Positions 32,795 to 40,908 of a stretch of 64,000 bases of DNA are shown in pieces. This DNA comes from Bordetella trematum. Lineage in GTDB: Bacteria; Pseudomonadota; Gammaproteobacteria; Burkholderiales; Burkholderiaceae_B. The translations under genes and the position numbers were made by a program. The first letter of the stretch is position 1. Each line of letters begins with the position of its first letter. The notes below the pieces were generated by a model. It worked only from the letters and a program-made list of their open reading frames with translations. It made no database searches and was not told the DNA's origin. Where the stretch lies: contig NZ_FKBR01000019.1 in assembly GCF_900078335.1 (NCBI RefSeq), positions 351,655 through 415,654 on the forward strand, in the 5' to 3' direction.

Positions 32795-32983
32795 CTATTG
32801 CCGGCTGCAGCTGCGTACGCCCAGCAGTGTATAGAGCGGGCAAAAGCGGAACAGCCCGCTGGCCAGGGGCAGCACGCCTATCCATCCCCAGGGGCCGATG
32901 ACCTGTCCCAGAACCAGCCCGATCAGCAGGGCGCCGATCAGGATGCGCAGCAGGCGGTCGAGTCCGCCGACGTTGGCTTTCAT
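32795..32983 (-). CDS. DUF2892 (YgaP-type) small membrane protein
   Basis: 62 residues with two hydrophobic segments. It opens Met-Lys-Ala-Asn-Val-Gly-Gly-Leu-Asp-Arg-Leu-Leu-Arg and ends with Phe-Cys-Pro-Leu-Tyr-Thr-Leu-Leu-Gly, both standard for DUF2892, the membrane domain found in rhodanese YgaP. AAGGAG precedes the ATG, which overlaps the rhodanese stop by 4 bases. The conserved Cys near the end may carry persulfide or simply be structural. Part of the reactive-sulfur module. Confidence 0.88.
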   Translation of the reverse strand: MKANVGGLDRLLRILIGALLIGLVLGQVIGPWGWIGVLPLASGLFRFCPLYTLLGVRSCSRQ

Positions 32984-33537
32984 GGCAATGCTCCTTGAGA
33001 AGGCCGTGAAGAGACGGCCATGGACTTGCGGTTCCACGGCATCTTCAACAGCAGACGCGCCAGGCCGCAAAAGCCGGTCAACCCGGCAAAGACGAAGCCC
33101 GCGCCGAAAAAGGCCGGCACGGCCAGCAACCAGGGCGAAACCGTCACGCCCAACAAGGTGCCGAGGAGGATGAGTGCGCCGGCCGCTATCTGCACCTGGC
33201 GTTGCAATTCCAGGGGTTGGCGGGCGTCGCGCGCCACCGGCAGGCCGGCGCGTTTCCAGGCGTCCAGGCCGCCTTCGAGCACATAGGCTTCGCAGGCTGA
33301 GCGCTCGGCCAGCTGCTGGCGGCTGAGGTGGCTGCGGTTGCCGGAGCGGCAGTGATAGATCAGCACGCGGGCGTCTCTTGCGGCCGGGTGGGTCGGGTCG
33401 ACCTGGGCCAGCGGCACGTGGCGTGAGCCGGGGATGTGTTCGCGCGCATATTCGTCGGCATCGCGGATGTCGATCAGGATGGCGCCGCGGGCCAGCAGGG
33501 CCTGCGCATCCAGGGGGGAAAGCGAAGAAAGCGGCAT
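32980..33537 (-). CDS. membrane-anchored rhodanese (YgaP-like sulfurtransferase)
   Basis: 185 residues: a cytoplasmic rhodanese domain with active-site loop Cys63-Arg-Ser-Gly-Asn-Arg-Ser69, then two membrane helices at about 112-160 of the YgaP type. It transfers sulfane sulfur, probably from glutathione persulfide or thiosulfate. It starts 9 bases after the ArsR gene and overlaps the DUF2892 gene, forming one operon, with the regulator presumably sensing persulfides. Confidence 0.9.
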   Translation of the reverse strand: MPLSSLSPLDAQALLARGAILIDIRDADEYAREHIPGSRHVPLAQVDPTHPAARDARVLIYHCRSGNRSHLSRQQLAERSACEAYVLEGGLDAWKRAGLPVARDARQPLELQRQVQIAAGALILLGTLLGVTVSPWLLAVPAFFGAGFVFAGLTGFCGLARLLLKMPWNRKSMAVSSRPSQGALP

Positions 33538-33546
33538 GAGGCGTCC

Positions 33547-33864
33547 TCAGGGGCAGAACAGGGTTTTGAGCGTGCCGATCAGGCGGGCCACGTCGGGATT
33601 GTCGATGCGGTAGTACAGGGTCTGGGCGTCGCGCCGATAGGTCACCAGACCTTCCTCGCGCATGCGGGCCAGGTGTTGCGAGAGGGCCGACTGGCTCAGG
33701 GGCAGGTAGTCGCGCAGCGCGCCGACCGGCAGCTCTTCGTGTTCGATCAGCAGGCACAGCACGATGAGGCGGTGCTCGTTGCCGACCGCACGCAACAGCG
33801 CCGCGGCCTTGGCGGCGCCGGCCTGCATGAGCTGCATGGCGTCGGAGGGGCCGTCCTGGGTCAT
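33547..33864 (-). CDS. ArsR family regulator, BigR/SqrR persulfide-sensor type
   Basis: 105-residue winged-helix repressor. The Asn-Glu-His-Arg-Leu-Ile-Val-Leu-Cys-Leu-Leu segment puts Cys37 where BigR/SqrR have their first thiol, and Cys104 near the C-terminus matches the second. In that group hydrogen persulfides join the two Cys by a sulfur bridge and release DNA. Metal-binding Cys pairs of the arsenic sensors are absent. It is divergent from a DsrE-like gene across two tandem dyads. No obvious ribosome site is present. Confidence 0.88.
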   Translation of the reverse strand: MTQDGPSDAMQLMQAGAAKAAALLRAVGNEHRLIVLCLLIEHEELPVGALRDYLPLSQSALSQHLARMREEGLVTYRRDAQTLYYRIDNPDVARLIGTLKTLFCP

Positions 33865-33882
33865 ATTGACGTTTTCATTAAT

Positions 33883-33911
33883 TTAGACGATTCTAATTTA
33901 GCATTTGCTAA
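33883..33911. promoter_or_regulatory. two tandem 5-4-5 dyads, candidate BigR-type operator
   Basis: TTAGA-CGAT-TCTAA (33883-33896) and TTAGC-ATTT-GCTAA (33898-33911), centres 15 bp apart, in an AT-rich divergent promoter. This resembles operators of BigR-type persulfide repressors and would control both directions. Confidence 0.65.
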
Positions 33912-33965
33912 TTTAATGTCAAGTGACCGGCCATCTGGCGGTCCGCATTCTCACGGGAGTTCGTC

Positions 33966-34340
33966 ATGTTGCAGACATCCGGTTTCGTCGCCACCCTGTT
34001 CCACGGCCCGGCCCAGCCCGACAAGGTCACAGTGGCATTGACCATGGCCCTGGCCGCGCGCCGCAAGGGGCACGACAGTTGTCTGATCCTGATGGCGGAC
34101 GGGGTGACGCTGGGCGTGCCAGGGGCTGCCGACGGCGTGGATATCGGTCAGCCTTTCGAGCCGGCCGCCGCGCTGCTGCGCGAGTATCTGGAGCTGGGAG
34201 GGAGGGTGGCCGTGTGCAAATCCTGCATGCTGCATCACGGCCTGAACGCGGCACAGATGGACAGCCGCTACGCAATCATCGGCGCGCCCGATGTGATCGA
34301 TCTGTTGATGGGCGCGCGCGGCACCTTGCAGCTGGCCTAG
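33966..34340 (+). CDS. DsrE family protein
   Basis: 124-residue DsrE/DsrF-like fold protein with the paired Cys84-Lys-Ser-Cys87 before a Met-Leu-His-His segment, as in sulfur-carrier DsrE proteins that hold persulfides and pass them to rhodaneses. GGGAG precedes the start. It is divergent from the ArsR-rhodanese operon across the tandem dyads, so it belongs to the same regulon. The last four bases overlap the convergent dioxygenase gene. Confidence 0.85.
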   Translation: MLQTSGFVATLFHGPAQPDKVTVALTMALAARRKGHDSCLILMADGVTLGVPGAADGVDIGQPFEPAAALLREYLELGGRVAVCKSCMLHHGLNAAQMDSRYAIIGAPDVIDLLMGARGTLQLA

Positions 34341-34864
34341 GCGGCCTGAACCAGCAGGTTGACGTGGGTGGCGATGCGATCGCGCTCCACGCCATAGACG
34401 TGCAGTGACACGGCCACCGTCTCGCTTTCATTGCCCAGACGATGAATGGCGGTCAGGCCGGCGGGAGCGCTGACCACATCGCCGCTGCGCCGCTGCACGG
34501 CGCCGCGGGGTTCAGCCAGGCCGTCCGCATCGTTCCAGTGGTAGTGATGTTCGGTCAGGGTGCCCTGCAGCACCTTGTAGGTGCACCAGGTCTTGTGGCC
34601 GTGCACCGGGCTGTGCTGACCCGGGTGCCAAACCAGCAGCATGGCGGAGTAGCTGCCATGCTCGTCGGCGCAGACCAGATGGCGCGTGTAGCTGGCGCTG
34701 CGTGTGGTGAGCGCCTCGGGCGGCACCAGCGCGAGCAGGGCATCGGCATCGTTCATGAGCGCCGACAGCCCATCCAGCAGGGCCATCTGCTTGGCCTGCA
34801 TCAATTGCGAGACGTTGGCGGAAAAGCGGCGCACCGGGGTGCTGTGATCAATAGGGGCGAGCAT
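34337..34864 (-). CDS. cysteine dioxygenase type I family protein (cupin thiol dioxygenase)
   Basis: 175-residue cupin. Fe ligands are His88 and His90 (His-Ser-Pro-Val-His-Gly-His) and His141. Arg61 and Tyr157 correspond to carboxylate-binding and Tyr positions of cysteine dioxygenase, and Cys94 sits near the crosslink position. It oxidises a thiol such as cysteine or 3-mercaptopropionate to a sulfinate. Convergent to, and abutting, the DsrE-like gene, so it is a neighbour of the persulfide module rather than co-transcribed with it. A sulfur-related role is well supported; the exact thiol is not. Confidence 0.85.
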   Translation of the reverse strand: MLAPIDHSTPVRRFSANVSQLMQAKQMALLDGLSALMNDADALLALVPPEALTTRSASYTRHLVCADEHGSYSAMLLVWHPGQHSPVHGHKTWCTYKVLQGTLTEHHYHWNDADGLAEPRGAVQRRSGDVVSAPAGLTAIHRLGNESETVAVSLHVYGVERDRIATHVNLLVQAA

Positions 34865-35381
34865 ACGTATCCGTCGACGAAGAAAATCAACGGTCAGGAT
34901 ACGGTCTTATGCTTAGAAGTTATTTGCATATGCCGCCGCCAAATGTGGCCTTGCAGGAAATATTTTTCACTTCCGGGCCGCCGGGCGCCTGATACCGGGC
35001 GGCCCGGCACGAGTCTGCGGCCGGCTGCGCTCCCCCGGCGCAGGTCGGGGTAGTCCGCGAACGCGGCGGGGAGGCGGTCATGGCGGGCGTCCTTACGCAA
35101 GCGTGCTGCGAAGAGAAGAGGATGCTGCGACTTCGGCGAATTCTGGGAAGAAGCCATCATTGGAGATAAAAGTTCTATCAACTGGAACTCCATTGAGGGA
35201 CGGCCTGATGCTTCCAGGCAGGCTGATGGCGTTTTTCATATTTCCATATTCTGGAATTTGTATTCCTGTTTGCGGAAAATTTGAGCTGCCTGGATCAGCC
35301 TGGTTAGCATGAGGCCTGATTGCCCGGGCGCCGGCCGCGGGCCTTGCATGATCTGCCTTGCGATCTCGAGAGTCCGTTGCC
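34865..35381. other. intergenic region, 517 bp, low GC in its right half
   Basis: Contains the upstream regions of the dioxygenase (-) and the BisC-like gene (+), plus an IclR-type palindrome at 35242-35256. On the minus strand a 48-codon frame starts at 35241 (Met-Lys-Asn-Ala-Ile-Ser-Leu-Pro-Gly) with GGAA before it. Its composition is protein-like, but there is no family match I recognise, so it is not called as a gene. Confidence 0.5.
35242..35256. promoter_or_regulatory. IclR-type operator TTCCA-N5-TGGAA
   Basis: Perfect 15-bp dyad 125 bp upstream of the BisC-like start. The same dyad in inverted orientation lies at the IclR gene start (38513-38527). Probable binding site of the adjacent IclR protein. 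Confidence 0.65.
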
Positions 35382-37700
35382 ATGAAGACCTATACCTCGG
35401 CCCACTGGGGAGTCTATGAAGTCCACTACCAGAAGGGGGAGGTCAGCCATCTGGCGCCGATTCCGGAAGATGAGTCGCCGTCGCCCATCGGGCTGTCGAT
35501 GCTCGATGCCTGCCGCGATGCGGGGGTGCGGGTGGCTCGTCCCAGTGTGCGCGAGAGCTGGCTGCGGCATGGGCCCGGTGCGCATCCGGAGCGGCGCGGG
35601 CGCGAAGGCTTCGTGGAGGTGCCGTGGGACGAGGCGCTGGACATGGTGGCCGCGGAGCTGGACCGGGTGCGCAAGGCGCACGGCAATGCGTCGATCTTCG
35701 GTGGCTGCTATGGCTGGTCCAGCGCCGGGCGTTTTCATCATGCCCAGAGCCAGGCGCACCGCTTTCTGAACGCCATCGGCGGCTATGTCTCCCATCGCGA
35801 CTCCTACAGCCTGGGGGCGGCGCGGGTGCTGATGCCCCATGTGGTGGCGCCGATGGAAACCCTGATGGCCAGCCATACTTCCTGGGATGTGCTGCGCGAG
35901 CATACCGAGCTGTTCGTCACTTTCGGCGGCGTGCCCGAGAAAAACGCCCAGATCAGTGCTGGCGGCCCCTCGCCGCACCGCATTCCCGGCGGGCTGCGCC
36001 GCATGGCGCAGGCCGGCACGCGTTTCGTGAACATCAGCCCCCTGCGCGATGACCTGGCGACCGGCGCGGGCTTCGAGTGGTGGGCCATCGTGCCCAACAG
36101 CGACACCGCGCTGTTGCTGGCGCTGGCCCATACCCTGTATGCCGAAGGCCTGCATGACGAGGCCTTCCTGCAACGTTACTGCGTGGGTTTCGAGGTCTTC
36201 GCCGCCTATCTGCGCGGCGAAGAGGACGGTCAGCCCAAGAGCGCCGAGTGGGCCGCGCCGCTGACCGGCATCGAGGCTGCGCGCATCCGCGCGCTGGCAC
36301 GTGAGATGGCTGGCAGCCGCTGCATGATCAATGCGGCCTGGGGGCTGCAACGTGCCGAGCATGGTGAGCAGCCTTACTGGCTGGTGGTGACCGTGGCGGC
36401 CATGCTGGGGCAGATCGGCCTGCCGGGCGGGGGCTTCGGCGTGGGTTACGGCTCGGTCAACATGATGGGCAGCACGGTGCCCAAGTTTTCGGGGCCGACA
36501 CTCTCGCAGGGCCGCAACGCGGTGCGTGACTTCATTCCGGTGGCGCGCCTGTCGGACATGCTGCTGTCGCCGGGCCAGCCTTTTCAGTACAACGGCGTGA
36601 CCTATCAGTATCCGGACATCCGCCTGGTCTATTGGGCGGGCGGCAATCCCTTTCACCACCATCAGGATCTCAACCGCCTGGAGCTGGCCTGGCAGCGGCC
36701 CGAAACCATCGTCGTCCACGAGCCATTCTGGACCTCGACCGCGCGGCGCGCCGATATCGTGCTGCCGGCCACCACCACGCTGGAGCGTGATGACATCGGG
36801 TATTCCAACCGCGAGCGTTTCCTGGTGGCCATGAAGCGGGTGATGCCGCCCTACGGCGAATCACGCGATGACTACGCGATCTTCACCGAGCTGGCGCGGC
36901 GCCTGGACGCCGAGGAGCTCTTCACCGAATCGCGCGACACCATGCAATGGCTGCGCGCCCTGTACGCCGACTGCCAGCCCAGCGCGGCGGGCGCCGGCGT
37001 GACCCTGCCGGACTTCGATCGCTTCTGGGAGCAGGGGCGCATCGATCTGCTGCCCGAGCCGGAACGCGCACCCGGGGTCATCCTGCTGGAGAGTTTTCGC
37101 CAGGATCCCGAGGCCCATGCCCTCACTACGCCATCGGGCCGTATCGAGATCCACAGCGAGCGCATCGCCGGATTCGGGATCGCCGACTGCGCCGGCCATC
37201 CGCGCTGGTATGAGCCCAGCGAGTGGTTGCGCGGCGGGCAGGGCGAGGACGGCCTGCTGCACCTCATCTCCGACCAGCCGCAGACCCGGCTGCACAGTCA
37301 GCTGGACAATAGCGCCTACAGCCGCGGCATGAAAATCGGCCTGCGAGAGCCGGTCCGCCTGCACCCCGAGGACGCGGCCGAGCGTGGCATTGCCGAGGGC
37401 GACATCGTGCGCCTGTGGAATGCGCGCGGCGCCTGCCTGGCGGCGGCGGTGCTGTCCGATGGGGTACGCCGCGGCGTGGTGGCGCTGTCCACGGGCGCCT
37501 GGTTCGACCCGGTGGTCGCTCCTGACGGGTCGTCGCTGGACAGCCATGGCAATCCCAACGTGCTGACCCAGGATGTGCCGTCTTCTGGGCTGAGCCAGGG
37601 GTGCGCAGCCCATTCCTGCCTGGTCCGGCTGGAGCGCTACACCCAGGCTCTGCCGCCGGTCACCGTGTTCGAGCCGCCGGCGCTGCGCAGCGTAGCCTGA
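35382..37700 (+). CDS. molybdopterin-dependent oxidoreductase, biotin sulfoxide reductase (BisC/TorA) family
   Basis: 772-residue DMSO-reductase family enzyme. The N-terminal Tyr-Gly-Trp-Ser-Ser-Ala-Gly at 110-116 includes the Ser that ligates Mo in the BisC/DorA/TorA group. There is no N-terminal 4Fe-4S Cys motif and no Tat signal, so it should be cytoplasmic like BisC. The C-terminal molydopterin-dinucleotide domain carries Ser-Asp-Gln-Pro-Gln-Thr-Arg-Leu-His-Ser-Gln. Members reduce S- or N-oxides (biotin or methionine sulfoxide, TMAO). The operator upstream ties it to the convergent IclR regulator and thus to the CoA-ligase operon. Start 35382 has GAGAG upstream; the natural substrate is unknown. 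Confidence 0.88.
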   Translation: MKTYTSAHWGVYEVHYQKGEVSHLAPIPEDESPSPIGLSMLDACRDAGVRVARPSVRESWLRHGPGAHPERRGREGFVEVPWDEALDMVAAELDRVRKAHGNASIFGGCYGWSSAGRFHHAQSQAHRFLNAIGGYVSHRDSYSLGAARVLMPHVVAPMETLMASHTSWDVLREHTELFVTFGGVPEKNAQISAGGPSPHRIPGGLRRMAQAGTRFVNISPLRDDLATGAGFEWWAIVPNSDTALLLALAHTLYAEGLHDEAFLQRYCVGFEVFAAYLRGEEDGQPKSAEWAAPLTGIEAARIRALAREMAGSRCMINAAWGLQRAEHGEQPYWLVVTVAAMLGQIGLPGGGFGVGYGSVNMMGSTVPKFSGPTLSQGRNAVRDFIPVARLSDMLLSPGQPFQYNGVTYQYPDIRLVYWAGGNPFHHHQDLNRLELAWQRPETIVVHEPFWTSTARRADIVLPATTTLERDDIGYSNRERFLVAMKRVMPPYGESRDDYAIFTELARRLDAEELFTESRDTMQWLRALYADCQPSAAGAGVTLPDFDRFWEQGRIDLLPEPERAPGVILLESFRQDPEAHALTTPSGRIEIHSERIAGFGIADCAGHPRWYEPSEWLRGGQGEDGLLHLISDQPQTRLHSQLDNSAYSRGMKIGLREPVRLHPEDAAERGIAEGDIVRLWNARGACLAAAVLSDGVRRGVVALSTGAWFDPVVAPDGSSLDSHGNPNVLTQDVPSSGLSQGCAAHSCLVRLERYTQALPPVTVFEPPALRSVA

Positions 37701-37706
37701 GCCGCC

Positions 37707-38504
37707 TCAGGGCTTGGCCGCCACCATGCGGCGGGTCACATGGGCCAGGGTGGGCAGCGCGGCATGCCCGCCCAGGCTCTGGGTAATGCCCTCGGTGGCG
37801 CGCCCGAGCTTTTCGGCAAACTGCTTGATCTGGGTCGCGCGAAAGCGTGTCGACGGGCCGGACAGGCCGAGCGCGGCGATCACCTGGCCGGAGCCATCCA
37901 GGATGGGGGCGGCCACGCCGTAGACGCCCTCGCGCCATTCGCCGCGATTGACCGCGTAGCCCTGCTTGCGGATCTTCTCGATCTCCTGAAGAAAGCGCTT
38001 GGGCTGGGCGATGGTGGCCGGCGTGATCTGCACCAGCGAGGCGGTCACGCGTTGCAGCGTTTCGGCCGAGCGATAGGCCAGCATGGCCTTGCCGGTGGCC
38101 ACGCAATAGGCCGGCACGCGGCCGCCGATCTGGGTGTAGGCCCGGATGGGATTGTCGCTTTCGATCTTGTGCACGTAGACCACCTCGTCGCGGTCGAGCA
38201 CCGACAGATGCACGGTTTCGCCGGTCTGGTCTTTCAGGGTCGACATCCAGTGTTCGGCATGGCGCTTGAGATCCAGCTTGCCCAGCACCGCCGAACCCAG
38301 TTCCCATAGTTTGATCGAGGCGTTGTAGCGGCCCGAGCCCTCGTCGCGGATGACGTATTTCAATTCCGACAGTGCGATCAGCAGGCGGTGCACATTGCTC
38401 TTGGCCAGCCCGAGCCGGTTGGCGATGTCGGTCAGGCTCTGGGGGGTGTCGCTGTGGGCCAGCAGTTCGACCACCTGCAGACCCTTGATGAGCGTGTTGT
38501 TCAT
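37707..38504 (-). CDS. IclR family transcriptional regulator
   Basis: 265 residues: N-terminal winged helix (Leu-Thr-Asp-Ile-Ala-Asn-Arg-Leu-Gly-Leu-Ala-Lys-Ser-Asn-Val-His-Arg-Leu-Leu) and the IclR effector domain, including Tyr-Ala-Val-Asn/Arg-Gly-Glu and Gly-Leu-Ser-Gly-Pro. It is convergent with the BisC-like gene (7-base gap) and divergent from the acyl-CoA ligase operon. A TTCCA-N5-TGGAA dyad covers the bases just upstream of its start (38513-38527), so it is probably autoregulated, and a second copy precedes the BisC-like gene. Confidence 0.9.
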   Translation of the reverse strand: MNNTLIKGLQVVELLAHSDTPQSLTDIANRLGLAKSNVHRLLIALSELKYVIRDEGSGRYNASIKLWELGSAVLGKLDLKRHAEHWMSTLKDQTGETVHLSVLDRDEVVYVHKIESDNPIRAYTQIGGRVPAYCVATGKAMLAYRSAETLQRVTASLVQITPATIAQPKRFLQEIEKIRKQGYAVNRGEWREGVYGVAAPILDGSGQVIAALGLSGPSTRFRATQIKQFAEKLGRATEGITQSLGGHAALPTLAHVTRRMVAAKP

Positions 38505-38512
38505 GAATGGGT

Positions 38513-38527
38513 TTCCAGAATATGGAA
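38513..38527. promoter_or_regulatory. IclR-type operator TTCCA-N5-TGGAA
   Basis: Perfect dyad 9 bases upstream of the IclR start and 243 bases upstream of the acyl-CoA ligase start. TAGAAT at 38555-38560 is a possible -10 box for the ligase direction, which would give a leader of about 200 bases containing a 16-bp palindrome (38590-38605). Confidence 0.65.
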
Positions 38528-38769
38528 TTGTTTTATTTTAAAGTGGAACATCCCTAGAATGCGCTTCATCCCCGGGAAATGCGGCCGGGAGCCGGGCGCC
38601 CGGCTTGCGGCGGTCTGGTTTCCATGCGCCGCAGCGCAGTTTTCCCATTCTGTCGTTCAGGTTTGCGCCGGCTTGGCCGGTGGGCAGCACCGCAGTGCGC
38701 ATGGGTCGCAGCGGGCAAGATGCCGCTGAGTCCTGTCTTTCCGATTCGGATTCATCCAGGGACTTCACG

Positions 38770-40878
38770 ATGGAACACGGCAGCAATGCGTCCGGGCTGG
38801 ACGCTTACATGAACCCGCGCAGCGTGGCGGTGATCGGCGCCTCGGAAGATCAGAGCAAGTTCGGCGGGCGCCTGTTCCGCATGTTGCTCAAGCACGGCTA
38901 CGACGGGCGCATCTATCCCATCAATCCGGCCCGCGACACGCTCTTCGGCGTGCCGGCCTATCCCTCGGTGGCGGCGCTGCCGTCGGCGCCGGATATGGTG
39001 GTGATGGCGATTCCGCAGGAAAAGGTCAGGGACACGGTGGCGGCCTGCGCGCAGCAAGGCGCGCGTTGCGGCATCGTGATCACCTCCAAGTTCTCCGATG
39101 CGGGAGAGGCCGGCGCGGCGGCCGAACGCGAGGTGGTGGCCGCCGCGCGGGCCACAGGCATGCGCCTGATCGGCCCCAATTGTCTGGGCGTGATCAGCCC
39201 GGCCAACCGCCTGGTGCTGTGCTCCTCGCCCGCCCTGGAGGTGGATGCGCTGCTGTCGAGCCCGATCGGCTTCGTCAGCCAGAGCGGGGCGTTGATGGCA
39301 ACGTTGTTCGACCGGGCGCACGAGGCGGGCATCGGTTTCAGCCACTGTGTCTCGGTAGGCAATCAGGCGGACCTGGAGTTGTGCGATTTCGTCGAGTGGC
39401 TGATCGACGATCCGGCCACGCAGGTGATCTGCACCTACATCGAAGGCGTCAAGTCGCCCGCCCGGCTTTTGCAGCTGGCGCGCCGGGCGCGCCAGGCGGG
39501 CAAGCCCTGGCTGGCCGTCAAGGCGGGCAAGACGCAGGCCGGCAGCCAGGCCGCGTTTTCGCATACCGCCAGCCTGGCCGGGGACTACGCGGCGCTGCAG
39601 GCCGTCTTCGAGCGGGAGAACATCGTATTGATGGAGGACCCGGCCGCCATGCTGCTGCTTGCGGCCGCGATGGCGCGCCATCCCGCAAGCAAACTCGACG
39701 AGGTGGCCATCATCACGACCTCGGGCGGCGGCGGCGCGCTGAGCGCCGATCGCCTGAGCGAGGCCGGTGTGCCGCTGGCGCGCTTTGGCACGGCCACACA
39801 GTCCGCTCTGGGCGAGCTGTTTACGGAAGGCCAGGCCCACAACCCGATCGATCTGGGCGGCCGCCGGCACGAGGTCGGCAGCAACGCGGCCGACGTGTCG
39901 CGCCAGACCGCCGCGCTGGCGCTGGCCGATCCCGCGGTGGATGGCGCGCTGGTGGTGCTGACTACGGCGCCGGCCTTGCATGACGTCACCGCCTATCTCG
40001 CCGAGGGCGTGCGCGAAGCCGGCAAGCCGGCGCTGTTCGTGATGCAGCCGGGACGCGCCGCGCAGCGTGCGCGCCAGGCGCTGGTGGCGGCCGGCCAGCC
40101 TTTCACCAACAATCTCGCCGAGGCGGTGCAGGCGCTCTCGGCCTGGCGGCGCTGGTCAGCCTATCGCGAGCCCGGCGTGGCGCAGCGCCCGGCGGGTTGC
40201 GCGCCGGCCCGGCCGCCGTCGGGCGAGCTGGGCGAGCAGGCCGCCAAGCAATGGCTGGCCGGGGCCGGCATCCCGGTCAACCGCGAGCGGCTGGCCGCCG
40301 ATGTCGCGCAGGCGCTTGAGATGGCACAAAGCGTGGGCTTTCCGCTGGTGGCCAAGGTGGTGTCGCCCGACATCGTGCATAAGTCAGAGGTGGGCGGCGT
40401 GTTGCTGGGCGTCGACAGCCCGGCGCGGCTGCGCGAGGGCCTGCAGGCCATGCAGGCGCGTATCGCCCGACTGCGGCCGGACGCCCGGCTGCAGGGCTTT
40501 TCGTTGCAGGCCATGGAAGCCGGCGAACTGGAATTGCTGGTGGGCGCGCGTTGCGACCCGCAGTTCGGCGCGCAGGTGGTAGTGGGCAGCGGCGGCGTGC
40601 TGGTCGAGACATTGCAGGACATCGTCGTGCTGCCGGCGCCCTTCGATCTCGAGGCGGCCCGCCAGGCCCTGGCACGCCTGCGCAGCGCGCCTCTCATGCA
40701 GGCCTATCGGGGGCGCGGGGCGCTCGATGTCGACAGCGTCGCGCAGGTCATGGTGCGGCTCGGGTGGCTGGCCAGCGATCTGGCCGGACAGGACTTCGAG
40801 ATCGAGATCAATCCGCTCAAGGTGCGTCTGCAGGGGCAGGGCTGCGTGGCCGTGGATGCGCGCGCCCGCCTGGCCTGA
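38770..40878 (+). CDS. NDP-forming acyl-CoA synthetase (acetate-CoA ligase family)
   Basis: 702 residues combining the three parts of ADP-forming acyl-CoA synthetases: CoA-binding domain (Ser-Val-Ala-Val-Ile-Gly-Ala-Ser at 18-25), ligase domains with the phosphorylated His265 in Phe-Ser-His-Thr-Ala-Ser-Leu-Ala-Gly-Asp, and an ATP-grasp domain from about residue 480 (Val-Ala-Lys-Val-Val-Ser-Pro-Asp-Ile-Val-His-Lys-Ser). No acetyltransferase domain is fused. It activates or releases an organic acid as CoA thioester. AGGGA lies 8 bases upstream. Followed after 30 bases by enoyl-CoA hydratase, so the acid is likely unsaturated or beta-oxidised. Confidence 0.9.
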   Translation: MEHGSNASGLDAYMNPRSVAVIGASEDQSKFGGRLFRMLLKHGYDGRIYPINPARDTLFGVPAYPSVAALPSAPDMVVMAIPQEKVRDTVAACAQQGARCGIVITSKFSDAGEAGAAAEREVVAAARATGMRLIGPNCLGVISPANRLVLCSSPALEVDALLSSPIGFVSQSGALMATLFDRAHEAGIGFSHCVSVGNQADLELCDFVEWLIDDPATQVICTYIEGVKSPARLLQLARRARQAGKPWLAVKAGKTQAGSQAAFSHTASLAGDYAALQAVFERENIVLMEDPAAMLLLAAAMARHPASKLDEVAIITTSGGGGALSADRLSEAGVPLARFGTATQSALGELFTEGQAHNPIDLGGRRHEVGSNAADVSRQTAALALADPAVDGALVVLTTAPALHDVTAYLAEGVREAGKPALFVMQPGRAAQRARQALVAAGQPFTNNLAEAVQALSAWRRWSAYREPGVAQRPAGCAPARPPSGELGEQAAKQWLAGAGIPVNRERLAADVAQALEMAQSVGFPLVAKVVSPDIVHKSEVGGVLLGVDSPARLREGLQAMQARIARLRPDARLQGFSLQAMEAGELELLVGARCDPQFGAQVVVGSGGVLVETLQDIVVLPAPFDLEAARQALARLRSAPLMQAYRGRGALDVDSVAQVMVRLGWLASDLAGQDFEIEINPLKVRLQGQGCVAVDARARLA

Positions 40879-40908
40879 GGCGTTCAACATCCCGCACAAG
40901 GAGGGAGC

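Noticed and set aside
32984-33757. Upstream extension of the DUF2892 gene as a 320-residue protein
   Set aside because: The extension is antisense-like Pro/Arg-rich sequence read out of frame across the rhodanese gene; a strong ribosome site marks the short protein start at 32983.
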